Below are positions 1-11,385 of a stretch of DNA of 64,000 nucleotides, piece by piece; within the stretch, counting starts at the first letter, position 1; each line of letters opens with the position of its first letter. The notes below the pieces were generated by a model, which worked only from the letters and a program-made list of their open reading frames with translations, was not told the DNA's origin and made no database searches. Where the stretch lies: the NCBI GenBank assembly GCA_022605405.1, contig JABYQQ010000011.1:248001-312000 (forward strand), read 5' to 3'. The translations under genes were made by a program, and so were the position numbers. The DNA is from Earliella scabrosa. Its lineage: Eukaryota; Basidiomycota; Agaricomycetes; Polyporales; Polyporaceae.

Positions 1-476
1 GCGTTCACGTCGATAGGTCAATGTTGACCATGGGCGCGTCGCGCACCTCGCTCAAGCGTACACGAAGCAATAGCCGCCTTCCACTGCATAGTCGACCTAA
101 AGGTGCCAACCATCCGAAGGGATGATTGGCGCAACAACGCATGCACTCGCGAGGAAGATGTCATAGAATGGTATTGCTACATATAGCGTACGCGCATGCT
201 CCATAGTACATCTAGCACATCAGCCAGCCTTCGTACCCCAGACAGAGTACTCATTAAAAACGAAGATAAGTCAAGCCCAAACGCACGAGACGACACAGAC
301 TGCCTCAGCTCCCAATCGGCTCCCAGCCCTCTGCAGAACCGTTGGTGTAAGCGTGCGAGGCTTCATGTGGTGCATGACAGTCTGCGCGTGCGCGCCCTCA
401 AGCCGACGTCCCCTCGTGTGTCCAAGAGCCGTTCCCGGTGAACGAGGAACAAAAGAAGGCGGCAGACAAGAAGTCT
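1..476. other. No gene recognised; 3' flank of the L10a gene
   Basis: Only short, low-quality open frames are present and none resembles a known family. The right-hand part must include the 3' untranslated region of the minus-strand ribosomal protein gene that ends at 477. Confidence 0.5.
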
Positions 477-1443
477 CTAGTAGAGACGGATGGGCTTGCC
501 CATCGTCGACTTGATGTGCAGAGACTTCACGTTCTGCCAGTTCTTCTTCAGCAGCGAGACGAGGAAGTTGATGCCTGCGTTGCCGAACACGTTAGCATAT
601 AGATAGACGTAGGGCGGTGGATGGTACGCACTCAGCATGACGTTGGCAAGGACCTGGTCGTCCGTCATCTGGACGTGGCCGACAGCAACACCCAAGCAGA
701 GAACCTTCTTCAGCTGGAACTTGATCGTCGACCGGACCTCGTTGAGCTTGTTGTTCAGGTCCTCAGCGTGCGAGACGGGAGTGGGGAACTTGCCAGCTAT
801 ACCGAGGGTTCAGCAACCCATGACGGCCTCTAGTGCAATCGGATATACGTACCCTTCGAGAGACCGGGACCAAGGAGACGGGGAATCTGCTTGATCAAAG
901 CCTCAGAGGCCAAGAAAGCATCATAGCTCTTCGCAAGCTTCTTGACGAGCTTCTTGTTCTTGTTGAGCCTGCACGCATACGCTCCCCCATGAGCGGACCG
1001 GACAGAGCAAACTATACAGGGTAACGCACTTCTTCAAGTCATCGACAGACTTGTACTCGAGATCAATCTGCTTCGCGCGATCGATGTCTGCGGCATCGGC
1101 GAGAATGCAGATGGACATGCGGGGACGGGGGACATGGGGGAGCCTACGTACGGGCAAGGATCCATGTCGGTTGTGGGATTGGAGCTAGCAGGAGAGGATA
1201 CGCACTTGACGGTGCCCGAGAAACGCTTGTCACGCTGGGGGTCGTAGTTCTTGAGGCCGATCTGGAGCTCGACCGTCTCGACGAAGTTGCGCTTCTTCTC
1301 GCCGTTGGACTCGGCAAGGAGCTCTTTGATGGAGCCTCGCACACTTGACACTGAGAGCTTGCTTCCGCTGCTCAACGTCGTGCGGGTCAGCGTCGTGGAG
1401 ATTCGTGCATGCGCGGAGGCATGTATGCGCAGACGCACCTCAT
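477..1443 (-). CDS. rpl10a: 60S ribosomal protein L10a (uL1)
   Basis: Cytosolic large-subunit ribosomal protein of the uL1 family; it forms the mobile L1 stalk next to the tRNA exit site. Six exons on the minus strand: 1443-1439, 1361-1206, 1143-1030, 968-853, 796-632 and 574-477, giving 217 residues, the usual length. The first exon holds only ATGAG; the donor GTGCGT follows at once, and the serine codon is finished in exon 2. Recognisable blocks in order are [27 protein letters not shown], a lysine-rich [13 protein letters not shown] stretch, [20 protein letters not shown], and the C-terminal [17 protein letters not shown] and [10 protein letters not shown]. All junctions keep frame and fall at GT/AG. 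Such a tiny first exon is common in ribosomal protein genes of this group. Very sure of identity. Confidence 0.95.
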
Positions 1444-1997
1444 GCTTTTAGTTAGAGGGTTGGGTCTTGAGGGCTGTTTACCGTGAACGTCGCTCTCTTC
1501 GCCGCGTCGCGATCGCTGAATCTTGCGCGGTGGCTGCCGTGGGAATCAACTGTATAGCGTGACAGTGCTCACAGCGTGACCATCAAGTAACGCAGTCAGT
1601 AACGCGTATGGCCTTCGGCGATTTCCGGCTTACCGCTTTCAGGCTTCTGCCAGTGAGCCCTCGTCATGAACCACAACGTAAGTATGATTCCCTTCTCGAG
1701 CCTCGCACCAGTGCTTGAAGATAATAGGAAAGTTATGGATTGCCTATTGGAGACGGCATGACTGCATCCAGAACACTACCACTACTTCGCCAGGTTTGCT
1801 TACTTCCGCAGCTCAATCCAAGTCATCAACCATTGAATCACACATTGTGATCCAACGAGACTCCTGATGTATCTTACAGCCAATACAAGAACGCCCTTCA
1901 TAGCAGCATTCTCTGCGCTTCTGTACGAATGTGAACTCCATGTCAGATTCCATGGGACTCGAACAACCACATGCTCACCAGTATCTCAGGCTCCCTA
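1444..1997. other. Intergenic; promoter and leader of L10a
   Basis: No coding region supported. The left part must carry the L10a promoter and leader (minus strand). The rest is the 3' flank of the next minus-strand gene. Confidence 0.5.
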
Positions 1998-2349
1998 CTA
2001 CTTCACCTGCGCCCTCAACGCCTCGACGGCCTGGGCCGTAGTCGGTGCCTGTGCGAAAGAGGCCTGGATAAGCGGCGGCGGCTGGAGGCGCTTGTTGCTG
2101 CCCGAGTTGAACAGCCCAACCCAGTACAACTTCTGCCCGGCCGAGTCCTGGCGGCACCCAGGCTTAAGCCCGCCGAGCTGGGACGTGTTCCCGTCGTGAA
2201 TCGAGGCCCAGTTCGGGCCCCAGTCGAACTGGAGCGTCTTAGTCTCCAGGATGTCCAGCGCCGCCAGGCACCGTTTCTTGTCTGCGTTCTGGATGTGGAT
2301 GAGAGACATTGCGAGCACGACGAGTGCGGGGACGTACGCTCAAAGCCAT
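1998..2349 (-). CDS. Small unknown protein, two exons
   Basis: Predicted 100-residue protein of unknown function. Exon 1 is 2349-2338 (MALS) and exon 2 is 2288-1998; the 50-nt intron starts GTACGT and ends CCAG. The single open frame runs to a stop at 1998. The product has a DWGPNW motif near residue 32, a GCRQD segment near residue 54 and an alanine-rich C-terminus. No signal peptide and no membrane segment is seen. I do not recognise a family. The compact splice signals typical of this window and the clean frame argue that it is real. An alternative is an unspliced start inside the intron at 2318, which would add an unrelated N-terminus. Confidence 0.45.
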
Positions 2350-2756
2350 TGTCGAGGTACGGGATTGGTGTGCTCTGTGGCTGTTTGGTTCGCAGAGGGA
2401 CGATGCATCGACGCTGACCTCGAGATGCTTATGACTGGGGATGTCTGCCTGGACGCACTGGAGCACACGTAAGAGCTGTCTTCCATGACTCATTGAAAGG
2501 TTCGCACTCGTGTCCTGTAGACATGAGTACTGCGGATGTACTCACTGACAGAGAACCGTTCGATAGGAACCTTGTAAGTTTCACAGCGGGTCACCTGTTC
2601 TTACGGCCAAGGTCGGCACAAAACGTTCCATACTTGCAGATGCCACATCGCGGCACCAGACTGCTACTGTACACTCACGAAAGCTATTCTGTCAATACAG
2701 GATGAGCACCTGAGCAAAGAAGTCCACCGGTCAAAGACTTACCGCTCAATCCACAA
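2350..2756. other. Intergenic, nothing recognised
   Basis: Contains only short frames without family resemblance. It holds the promoter of the small unknown gene and the 3' flank of the kinase-like gene, both on the minus strand. Confidence 0.45.
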
Positions 2757-3614
2757 TCACGCCGCCGGAGCTGCACCCGCCGAGTCAACATCCTCCGGGA
2801 GAACGACGCCCTTCTCCTTCAGAAGCCTGCGCACCCGCCCGCTGTCATTCGCGAACGTCACGTTAAACAGCCAACCCTCCTCCTCCTCTCCCTCCGCCCT
2901 AACCCCCGCACACCCAAAGTCGATGACCACCGCGCGCACCGGACGCGCCCGCGGCGTGAACAGAATATTGTTCTGGTGGAGGTCGCCATGGAACACCCCA
3001 CGCGCCGGGAAGCTGTCCACCGCACACACCAGCGCAGCGCACACCTCCGCCCCCAGCACCTCCGCCGAGACGTCGCGCAGGCTGATCGCGTCCGGGATGT
3101 GCTCCAGCACGACCGCCGGGGGGCGTACCGCCCGCTCGTCCGGCGGCTGCCACACCCCTGCGAAGAGCAGACGCGGGATCGCGCCTCCTTGGAGTGCGCT
3201 CAGGCGGTCGTACGCGCCTCGCTCGGCCTCGAAACACTCGAAGGAGAGTCGGCGGTAGTGTTCCTCCCAGAGCGCGGCGCGCGCTGCCTGCCCCGCGGTG
3301 TCCTCGGGCTCGTCTTCCCACAGCTGCCCCTCGTCGAACTCGTCTCGAGAGAGGGCTGCAGCGGCTTGTTCGGCGACAAGGGTCCACGGGCGTGAGGGCT
3401 GAGACTCTACAACGCTAACCCGCTCGTCGAGGAAGCGGGGATCGTAAATCTTGATCACTGCTGCGTCTGGGGTGAGCTCCGGACAACGTGCGAGCAGGAC
3501 GATGCTCTTCGTGAATGGAGCGAACGGTCTGTCGATGGTGAATGTGAGTGTGCGACCGTCTGCAGCGGTGAGTACGATAGATGCGCCAGGAGCGAACATA
3601 GGATGCACCTCCAT
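2757..3614 (-). CDS. Protein-kinase-like protein, intronless
   Basis: A 285-residue protein encoded by one exon, with the kinase fold of the fungal protein-kinase-like (APH/PKL) group. Seen in the sequence: a possible beta-3 lysine in VIKIYDPRF (K55), a catalytic loop HGDLHQNN at 209-216 and a DFG triad at 232-234, followed by an acidic EGEEEEG stretch. The N-terminal 40 residues form a short beta-rich segment before the kinase lobe. Proteins of this type are numerous in agaricomycetes, and their substrates (protein or small molecule) are mostly unknown. The ATG at 3614 is the first Met of the frame. The lack of introns is notable because most neighbours are intron-rich. Kinase-like identity is firm, specificity is not. 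Confidence 0.8.
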   Translation of the reverse strand: MEVHPMFAPGASIVLTAADGRTLTFTIDRPFAPFTKSIVLLARCPELTPDAAVIKIYDPRFLDERVSVVESQPSRPWTLVAEQAAAALSRDEFDEGQLWEDEPEDTAGQAARAALWEEHYRRLSFECFEAERGAYDRLSALQGGAIPRLLFAGVWQPPDERAVRPPAVVLEHIPDAISLRDVSAEVLGAEVCAALVCAVDSFPARGVFHGDLHQNNILFTPRARPVRAVVIDFGCAGVRAEGEEEEGWLFNVTFANDSGRVRRLLKEKGVVLPEDVDSAGAAPAA

Positions 3615-3921
3615 GGTTGCGGTTCAGAAGCAAGCTGTGTCTGGCGTCTGCAGTGGGACCTAGGTGTGTACTTAGGTTCGTGAGAAGCGCGCAACCCTCA
3701 ACCAAAGCGACATGACGGGCTCTAGCAATGTTCCCATTAACCGCGAAAGATACATCAAATCATCACTAGGTCTGCGGAACAGCACCAGGTATAGTAGGGT
3801 ATTTCGTGACTCGTTAGTCATAGCGTAACATAACGGCCCCAGCGCCAGGTCGCCCGCATCTTCGTCTATACCCTGGACCCCCCGCCTATCGAACAACTCT
3901 GTGGAGCATGCAAGCCGCAGC
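3615..3921. other. Intergenic, nothing recognised
   Basis: Promoter side of the kinase-like gene and 3' flank of the methyltransferase gene. A minus-strand frame spans it but has no family resemblance and lies in the 3' region of the methyltransferase. Confidence 0.4.
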
Positions 3922-5752
3922 TCACTCAATGGAGCTGCGAAAATGTGCAGGTCAGTCGAAGATCATCACATGCAGGAATTGCGTGACACATACCTGATCT
4001 CACGGTCAGGGTGGACGTGGATCGAGGTGTGGCTCGGGACGCCGAGGATGCGCGGGTACGCGTTGAGGTTCTTGTGGAGCGTGAGCTGGAAGACGGACGC
4101 GCCTCCTTGACTATTGTCCGAGATCATGAGCATATACCCGCATATGACATGTCAGAGACCACTTACCGAGAGGTGATAGTCGAGTACGCAAGGAAGAAGA
4201 CCCAGATGCGGTACCAGCGCTCGCCGTACACCTCGATGACCTTCTCCTTGTTGCTCACCCAGTTCTTGTACCACCGCCAGAGCGTCGCAGAGTAGTGAAC
4301 ACCGAGCACGTCGATGTTCTTCACCTCGAAACCGGCAGCCTCGACCTGGGACACGACCCACCCAAGCGAACACGACGCGTCCGCACCGGGGAAGACATAC
4401 TTGTTCATGAACAAGCCCCAGATGAGGTCCTCGTACTGCCATGCGGGGCGGATACCGGCGACCTGGAGGACGAAGATACCATCGTCCTCGAGGAGGTCGT
4501 AGACCTGACGCATGAACGCGCCGTAACGACGGATACCAACGTGCTCAGCCATCTCAAGCGAAACAATCTTGGTGTATGCGCCGCGGCCTCCGGGGATATC
4601 ACGGTAGTCGAGGCAGAGGATGCGCGCACGGGAGGGGTCGCCGCCGTTGTCCACGATGCGCTTGTTGCCGAACTTGGTCTGGTTCTTGCCGAGGGTGATA
4701 CCGGTAACCTCGCAGCCGTAGTTCTTGTGCGCAAAGGCGCAAAGGGTACCCCAGCCACAGCCGATGTCGAGGAGACGGTCTTCAGGCTTGAGTTCGAGCT
4801 GCAGTGAATGATGGTGAGCCAACGTCCCCAGACATCGTGCGGTAAGATGGCAGGACTGACCTTCTCACAGACTACGGTCAGCTTGTTGTCCTGGAGCTGC
4901 TCCAAAGACTCCTCGGTAGTAAGGTCGCGGACGATACCGGAGGTGTAGATCATACGGGGACCAAGGAACCTGCGCCACGAGCGTTAATAGACCAGATCAT
5001 GCATTCGACAGCAGGACGCGATACACACCACTCGTAGAAGTCGTCACCTCCTATATGAGGTAGAAAAGGGTGAGAAGCACGACATGACGCGAGAAGACGC
5101 GTGACGTACGGTCATAGTGGTCGCGAACTTGCTCCTCATCCTGACCCTTGGAGTGCATGATGACCTCGGGAAGCATCTGGGTGAGGACGTATTTAAAGAG
5201 CTCCGGGGTGAAGACCATCTTGGCCCAGTCGTGACGAGCCTCGAGGATGTCAAGAACATCGCCTGTTGCGGGTGAGAGGGGATGGTGGGAGGAAGGTGAA
5301 AACGGACATGAACGACGTGTACGAGAGCGAGGAAGATGAGACGCACCGTTGAACTCAACCTTGTCGTCGAAAAACGCGTCATGGAACACCTGCATGGGGA
5401 TCTTCTCCTTGCCAAAGTACTTTGCCTTGAGTTCGGGGTCCTTGATGGTGATGTACTCCTCGATGTTACGGCCAGGAAGCTGGACCTTCTGGTTCTTGCG
5501 AGGGCCGTACATGCTCATCGCGGTCCAGTACGCGATGGTGATGGGGACGCCGAGAAGGACAACAAGGAAGACGTATGTCTTGAAGCCGCCATGGCAGAGG
5601 ACAGGCAGCGTGCGCTTGACGAGCCATGGGACGCCGAGGACGAGGCCAGCAAGCTGGGCGTTGGAGAAGTAGCCGTTGCCCTCTGCGAGGCCGATGAGGG
5701 GGGCATTTTTGATGGCGGGGGTGGTGGTGACCTTGACGGTGTAGGACGACAT
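3922..5752 (-). CDS. Sphingolipid C9-methyltransferase
   Basis: Membrane-bound SAM-dependent enzyme of the cyclopropane-fatty-acid-synthase fold that adds the C9 methyl branch to the sphingoid base of fungal glucosylceramide. Seven exons: 5752-5347, 5262-5110, 5050-5029, 4969-4861, 4798-4167, 4110-3994 and 3934-3922; 483 residues, near the family's usual size. Two hydrophobic segments lie around residues 30-80. The SAM site LLDIGCGWG is at 239-247, followed by VTGITLGKNQ, and LEMAEHVG lies downstream. Exon 3 is only 22 nt and encodes most of RGDDFYEW. The last exon adds only SIE; its intron has a perfect CTGAC branch site. It starts 292 bp from divergent YIF1, so the two probably share a promoter region. 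Identity is firm; the last short exon is the least certain part. Confidence 0.9.
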
Positions 5753-6044
5753 GGCTGAGCGAGACGGCCGTCTGGAGAGGACACGCCGACGGGGACGATG
5801 TCGTGGCAGGAAGCTGGCTCTGCGCTGGCTCGCTCCAAGCGAAATCCGCCCTCAAAACAGCAGGCGCCTACACGCTACACGCGCTGTTTGGCCCTGCGTG
5901 CCCCGGCGCCTCGCCCGCCCGTGACGTCCACGTCCTTGAGTGCGCGCAGCACCAGCTCGAGCTCACCAAGTCCCAGTCCTCGCTCGCCGTCGCCGCACTC
6001 GTCCTCGCTGTCCTCGTCTCGCTTCTCGCTGCTCTGCCCTGGGA
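5753..6044. promoter_or_regulatory. Divergent promoter region, methyltransferase / YIF1
   Basis: 292 bp separate the two start codons, which point away from each other. The stretch is C-rich and pyrimidine-rich on the plus strand near the YIF1 ATG. No clear TATA box was seen. The open frames crossing it are shadows without family resemblance. Confidence 0.5.
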
Positions 6045-7371
6045 ATGTCGTACTACACCAACAACAGCAGCCCGCCCCCGCTGCAACACCCGGTCCCCAC
6101 TCATCCCGCATACATCCCCGAGCCGCCGTCCACGCCCATGTCTCCCCAGGGCTACCAGCGTTACACGAGCTCGCCTTCCGCCCCAGGCTATGCGCAGCCG
6201 ATGCCCAATGCCGGCCACCCAAGTCATATCTCACCTCCATACGGCGCGGGAGGCGCGTACCAGCCGGCCCACCAACCGCATCCCCAGATGAATCCCGCCG
6301 CCCCCGTCGACTTTTCCGCATGGGGCCTCGACAACGCGACCGCGGCGTTTGGTATGCAGCTCGGCCAGAGCGCAGTGGCGGCGGGCCAGGAGTATGTGCA
6401 GAAGAACGTATGTCTCGTGCTACCAGTCTCGTCCATGGACCGTGCTCTGATGCGCGTATTCCGTTCAGTTCGGGTGGTGGATCCCGATATCCATGCTCAG
6501 GCACCACTTCAACGTCTCCAACTCGTATGTCATCAAGAAGCTCCGCATTCTGCTCTTCCCCTGGAGGCATAGGCCCTGGTCTCGTCGCGTACGACGGCTA
6601 GAGAATGGCCAGTCAGAGTGGTCCCCACCAAGAGAAGACATCAACTCGCCCGACCTCTACATTCCACGTCAGTCCTCTTCCCTCTGCGCATGTAGCGAAC
6701 GTGTCACTAACCACAGTTGCCGGCGTTTCCGCAGTCATGGCGCTTGTCACATACGTCCTCCTCGCTGCCCTCTATTCCGGCCTCAACTCCCGCTTCCACC
6801 CCGAGATTCTGGGAATCACCGCGTCAAAAGCGCTTGCCGTCGTCCTCCTGGACTTCTGCTTCGTCAAGGCTGGCTGCTACATCCTAAATATTCCCGTAAG
6901 TGTCTAGTCACCGACATGCAACGGTGCATCGACTGAGCTTGCGGCAGGGCGGCCTCTCGAGCCAGGTCCTAGACCTTTTGGCCTATGACGGCTACAAGTT
7001 TGTCGGGTAAGTGTGTATACACTCCTTCGACGTGCAATACCTCATGCTACTCCGTTCTGCAGGGTGATCGTGACGCTGATAGCCGGCCTCCTGGGCTTCG
7101 GGCGCACCTTGTACCTCGCCGTCTTCGTCTATACCTTCCTCTCCACTGCATTCTTCCTCGTGAGTCCCTGTCCTCCTTGAGTTGTCTCTTCGCATCCTCA
7201 ACTGACCATTACATCCCACCCTAGCTCCGTTCGCTACGTTCGATGGTTCTCCCAGACGCATCGGCGACTGCGGCGGCCGTCAATCCCTCGCAGCGCTCGA
7301 AACGCATCACTTTCCTCTTCCTCGTCGCGGTGGCTCAGATCGTGTACATGGGAATGTTGGTGAGAGTATGA
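6045..7371 (+). CDS. YIF1: Protein transport protein YIF1
   Basis: Integral membrane protein of the Yip1/Yif1 complex in ER-Golgi vesicle transport, which interacts with Rab-type GTPases. Six exons: 6045-6407, 6469-6667, 6717-6895, 6948-7006, 7063-7159 and 7225-7371; 347 residues. The first 85 residues are rich in Pro, Ser and Tyr, as is usual. Conserved blocks are FGMQLGQSAVAAGQEYV, HHFNVSNSYV, LLFPWRHRPWSR, EDINSPDLYIP, then several membrane segments ending with a hydrophobic C-terminus. The start at 6045 (MSYYTNNSS) is the ATG just upstream of the proline-rich tail; upstream in-frame codons are not conserved. It is divergent from the methyltransferase gene. Identity is firm. Confidence 0.9.
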
Positions 7372-8306
7372 TAGGAGATATTTCTCGCCGGATTCAATGT
7401 GCATTCGTGGTAACTTTGAGACCTAGAGTCGGAGTCATGCGCCGTATCGTGAGTGTCCCGATCAATGCACCTTTGACTGCAGAGCGATAGACCCGCGTCT
7501 AGTGGTTGCGCCACCGTTGCGCCCTGAGCATGCAAGGTGCGACTAGAAATTCATGGTCGTGCGCGAGGATCGCGGCAAAGTGAAGACATGCGCCCACATG
7601 GAATCCTGTCACGGTGGATTGTATGTGGGTGCCTGCCATGAGGCTTCGTTGATACGGCACACGAGCGTTCTGTGACCGTCCGCGCCCCGTTGTGGAACGC
7701 CGTACGATCAGTCGGGGGAATGTCTTTTCCTTGTTCTGGTGATCGTCGTTCCTCGGCTCCAAGGGTTCCAGTCATTCTTCGTGTCCACGACGTAACGGAA
7801 GACGACAGAAATAGGGATCTACCTCTTGGTTAACCTCGCTGGAATTTGTCAATTTCTGCGCAACCATATGTTGGTTTGTAGTGGGCCAATGCCACTATCA
7901 CGCTGCGGGCTGGTTGAAGTATACTCCAGTTGAGCCACATTGTTGGCTGACCCTAGCCAATTATTCCGAATATTCGGAGGATGACTTCCAGAGCACTACT
8001 GCCACAAGCAAAGAGGTATCAGTGGCAGTTGTCCGATGATTTCTCTCAAGCACCAACAGCCACGGTCTCGCGCAATTTGAGCGGTCAAACCTCCTCACAA
8101 GCACAGAGTTGCGTCACCACACCCAACGCGTATCACTTGGCGGAAGACCCCATGATCCCCATAAGTATCTCTCCTCCATTCACGCATATTTCTGCCCTCA
8201 TTTTCCACCCATTTTGGCGTCAACCATTGACGCGGTTAGGACGTCGTCACGGAACGGCCATTTGTCCCCCACATATCACTTGGGCGCCGCACCAGTGTCG
8301 CAAGGG
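7372..8306. other. Intergenic; upstream region of the transglutaminase-like gene
   Basis: Over 900 bp without a supported gene. A CCAAT-like AGCCAAT lies near 7957 and a TATA box near the right end. Short frames on both strands show no family resemblance. Confidence 0.45.
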
Positions 8307-8312
8307 TATAAA
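8307..8312 (+). promoter_or_regulatory. TATA box
   Basis: A TATAAA hexamer in the context GGGTATAAATC lies 120 bp before the start codon at 8433. With the 57-nt leader intron removed, this leaves a short mature leader, a normal arrangement for a fungal promoter. Confidence 0.6.
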
Positions 8313-8375
8313 TCGTAGCCACCGCGCTGCCAACTCTTCCTCACACCACTACCTCTCAACTTCGCATTCACCACG

Positions 8376-8432
8376 GTAAGTTCTTGCTACTCACACAACG
8401 ATTGTATTTCTAAGTCCGTTATATCCCCGCAG
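8376..8432 (+). other. Leader intron ending directly at the start codon
   Basis: The stretch begins GTAAGTT and ends CCCCGCAG, and the next three bases are the ATG of the transglutaminase-like gene. It reads as a 57-nt intron in the 5' untranslated region whose acceptor touches the start codon. Confidence 0.55.
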
Positions 8433-11065
8433 ATGAGCGGATTCTCTGTCTACACCAAGTTGATCAACAAGACGGGCCAAAAGCTCGTCAAAGACTCCCA
8501 ACACACTACCACTGTGCACGGCGATTGGTTCGATGTCCCCACCTCCATCGCCCCCGGTGCCACTGTCGATTTCCGGCTCATGGGCCGCTCGGGTGCCCTG
8601 TACGGGTCCGAGGGGACCTTCAGCTTCTTTGTCCGAGATGGCGATATAACACTCTCAAAGCTGTCCTCGTACCAAACCGACCCTCTCGGAGCTTACAGCA
8701 ACGAAATCAAACTGTACGCTCCGACCCCCGAGGCGCTCTATGCCACCTCTTTCCGCGCTCGCGCCGGCGAGGGTCCCTGGACTGAGGGCCGTGTCGACCC
8801 CTCCGGACATCCCATCTATGTCGAGTACACGCTCGACTACCAGCGCAAGCGGTACCGCTTCCGGCTCATCCACATCTCCGCCGTGTCCTTCCATCCCATC
8901 CGGAACGGCCGGAACGAGCTCGTCTACGGTGGGCACACGCTCTGGGACTACACCAACCCGGAGAACTGGAACGACGGCGACAAGGGGTCCTTCGAGCCGA
9001 ACGTCTTCCAGTACGACTTTACCTCTCCCGTCGCGAACAGCGGCACCCTGACCGTCACCGTCCGGCCGCTCGACTTGGAGCTCGAGGGAGCAGAGGCCGT
9101 CGTCGCCGGATACATCAATGACAAGCGCGTCTTCCTGAGCGGGTACTTCACCCTCAAGGTCAACACCAACCAAAAGGTCACGGTTCGCGTCGTGTCGCCC
9201 AACACCAGCAAAGTACCGTTCTCGTGGAACGACGACGTGGAGTGGAGGTTGCTCCTGCGCTACTCAAACATTCCCGTCGAACCTCGGCCCGGAAGCATCT
9301 ACATTACCCGTCTGGAGCTTTACTGGATCGCCGCCCGCGTTCATCGTGCTTTCAAGAACGAGTTCCCCGTCGGGTTCTTGCGGGCCGTCTTGGGCACCAA
9401 GCCGCGCCTCGAATCCGCCGTGTCCAGCTCGACAGATGATAAGCTTGAGGTTGAGTTGAACACGTCGACTTGGTACGAGTTTGACACACAAAACGTGTTT
9501 TCGAACTTCTCAAAGAAGTATGATACCATATCCGGTGGGTTGTACCCGATTAGCATCGTGATCGGTTGCTGATTTAGCTTTCGGTTGAAATATTCACAGG
9601 GGCCTCCTACTTTGGCATGACGGCCTGGGGCGGAGTGTTCCTCGAAAGGTACTACAGGGAGGACAATGGAGACGGGATACCAGGGTCCCTTATGCGGCAC
9701 GTCAACTGCATGGACCAGGCCGCCATGCTGGAACTGTCCTTTACCTTGTGGTCGGACTACGAACAGAGCTTTCCAAGCTGGCTTGTCCAGAAACCCTTCG
9801 GCTACATCAACCAGACTCATCTCGTAGGCGTGACGGAACAGGACTTCAGTGGCCCTCTCATTCTTGTTAACAACCCGTTCTTCGGGACGGACCGCACCCG
9901 CGCCCTCCTCTTCATCAACGACACCGCCCGCACCCCGTTCGGCTGCCACGTTTACGTCGGCTACAAGAAACATTTCGACAGACAGAACGACGCCATCTTC
10001 GATGCGTGCTCCGGTCCCCACCTGGGATCGGAGAATGCGCCCGCCTACATCACGGCTGCGATCGACACCATGACGAATCTGTACAACATCAACCATACAC
10101 ACCCCGGCACCGTTGGCAATATTCAAGAGGGCGACGGTGTAACCGCAATCAACAACAACTGGCCCCCTTCCGTCGGAGCCCCGAGTTCGTTCGACCTCAC
10201 CCCCTTCAGGAACCTGGTCAACCGTCTCGCCCCCGCCCCCGCCTCGGTCGGCAGCGTCACTCAAGCTGACTGGGCGAACATCGGGACGTGGTTGAAGGCT
10301 GTCCTCGGGAACACCTGGAACGTCGCCTTCGAGAGCGCCGCCGCCAGCGAGCGCATCGCCGACGCGTTCTGGCACCTCACCGACTCCGCCCACCCCGCGG
10401 AGCCAGTCACCGTGCACGTCCTCGTCGAGTCGGTCCCCGGACGCAACGGCGCGCTCGACGTGACCGCTTCCGCGGAGGCCGCCCGCGAGCGCGTCGTCGC
10501 GCTCGTCGCCAGCACGGACCGCAACCCCGAGGACCTCTGGGCCAAGGGCACGTTCGACGCCTTTGGCGACTACTCGATCCAGTACGCCGCCAACATCGCC
10601 GCCGGGCGCGTTATCGTCGTCGCTGCGAACGCCGTCGTGGACATCTCCGGCCGGTCGTCGACCAACGCCCTGGCCGGTGTCGCTCGCGCTCTGCTGGAAC
10701 ACACGGTCCGCCGAAACGCCCCGCCTCTTGCGTTCCCGGTGCTCCAGTACCAGGGCGATGGGGACTCGATTACGGTCCGCGGGGTGTACACCGCGTTCTC
10801 CGCCATGTTCAGCGTGGTCGGACAGGTGTCCTTCGCGGGCGCGACCTCCGAGGACTCTGGCGTCCTTCTCGACAAGTACGAAATCACGGAGGTCGCCGGG
10901 GGAAATAGCACCGTGGAGTTCAAGTTCGTGACGAAGGAGATCGGGACGCACAGCGTCCGTATCCACTGCGCGGACAAGCTCACGATGGTTTCTGCGACGA
11001 CGGTCGTGAAGGTTGTGGTGGTGGCGGCGGCAGAAGCACAGGTGGAGGCTGAGACCGCTGAATAG
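8433..11065 (+). CDS. Large protein: aegerolysin-like pattern plus transglutaminase-like core
   Basis: Predicted 855-residue protein from two exons, 8433-9534 and 9600-11065; no secretion signal at the N-terminus. Residues 1-75 show a beta-sandwich pattern recalling aegerolysins (KLINKTGQ, then HGDWF, SIAPG, and GSEGTFSFF); this resemblance is suggestive only. Residues about 370-530 look like a transglutaminase/papain-like core: Cys404 in VNCMDQAAMLEL, His484 in FGCHVYVGY and Asp502 in NDAIFDACSGPHLG. Spacings of 80 and 18 residues suit this fold. The C-terminal third is again beta-rich and ends in an Ala/Glu tail. Catalysis (cross-linking, proteolysis or deamidation) cannot be told from sequence. 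The gene has a TATA box and a leader intron and lies tail to tail with a HET-family fragment. The coding region is very GC-rich at third positions. The gene is surely real; the domain calls are inference. Confidence 0.6.
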
Positions 11066-11385
11066 GTGAGCATGTTCTCAATCAGGTCCTGTGATTGCTC
11101 GCTAATATCTTGGACCAGGCGTCAGATCGTTGCCTTGTATCCTCTGAACGCTCCTAACGCTGATGTATCCGAACGAACGTAACCGACCCCTTTCCTGTGC
11201 TCCAATTGTTGCTGCGATGCTGTTCCTTCACGTATCGTTGACCTACAGAGAGATGTTCCCATAGAGCAATATACAAACATCTCTCCTACGATCGGCGAGC
11301 ACGAACCACAGCCGTCCAGTTTAACCACAAGCTCATCTCGAACATTGTCATGATGTAAGTCAAGTGACGCGGCGATAGTGTTTAT
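11066..11385. other. Convergent intergenic stretch
   Basis: Shared 3' flank of the plus-strand transglutaminase-like gene and the minus-strand HET-family fragment. No coding region or repeat recognised. Confidence 0.45.

Noticed and set aside
9341..10966. 541-codon open frame on the minus strand, antisense to the transglutaminase-like gene
   Set aside because: Its composition (Gly, Arg, Val, Asp rich) is what results from reading a gene with strong G/C third-position bias on the opposite strand. It has no recognisable motif.
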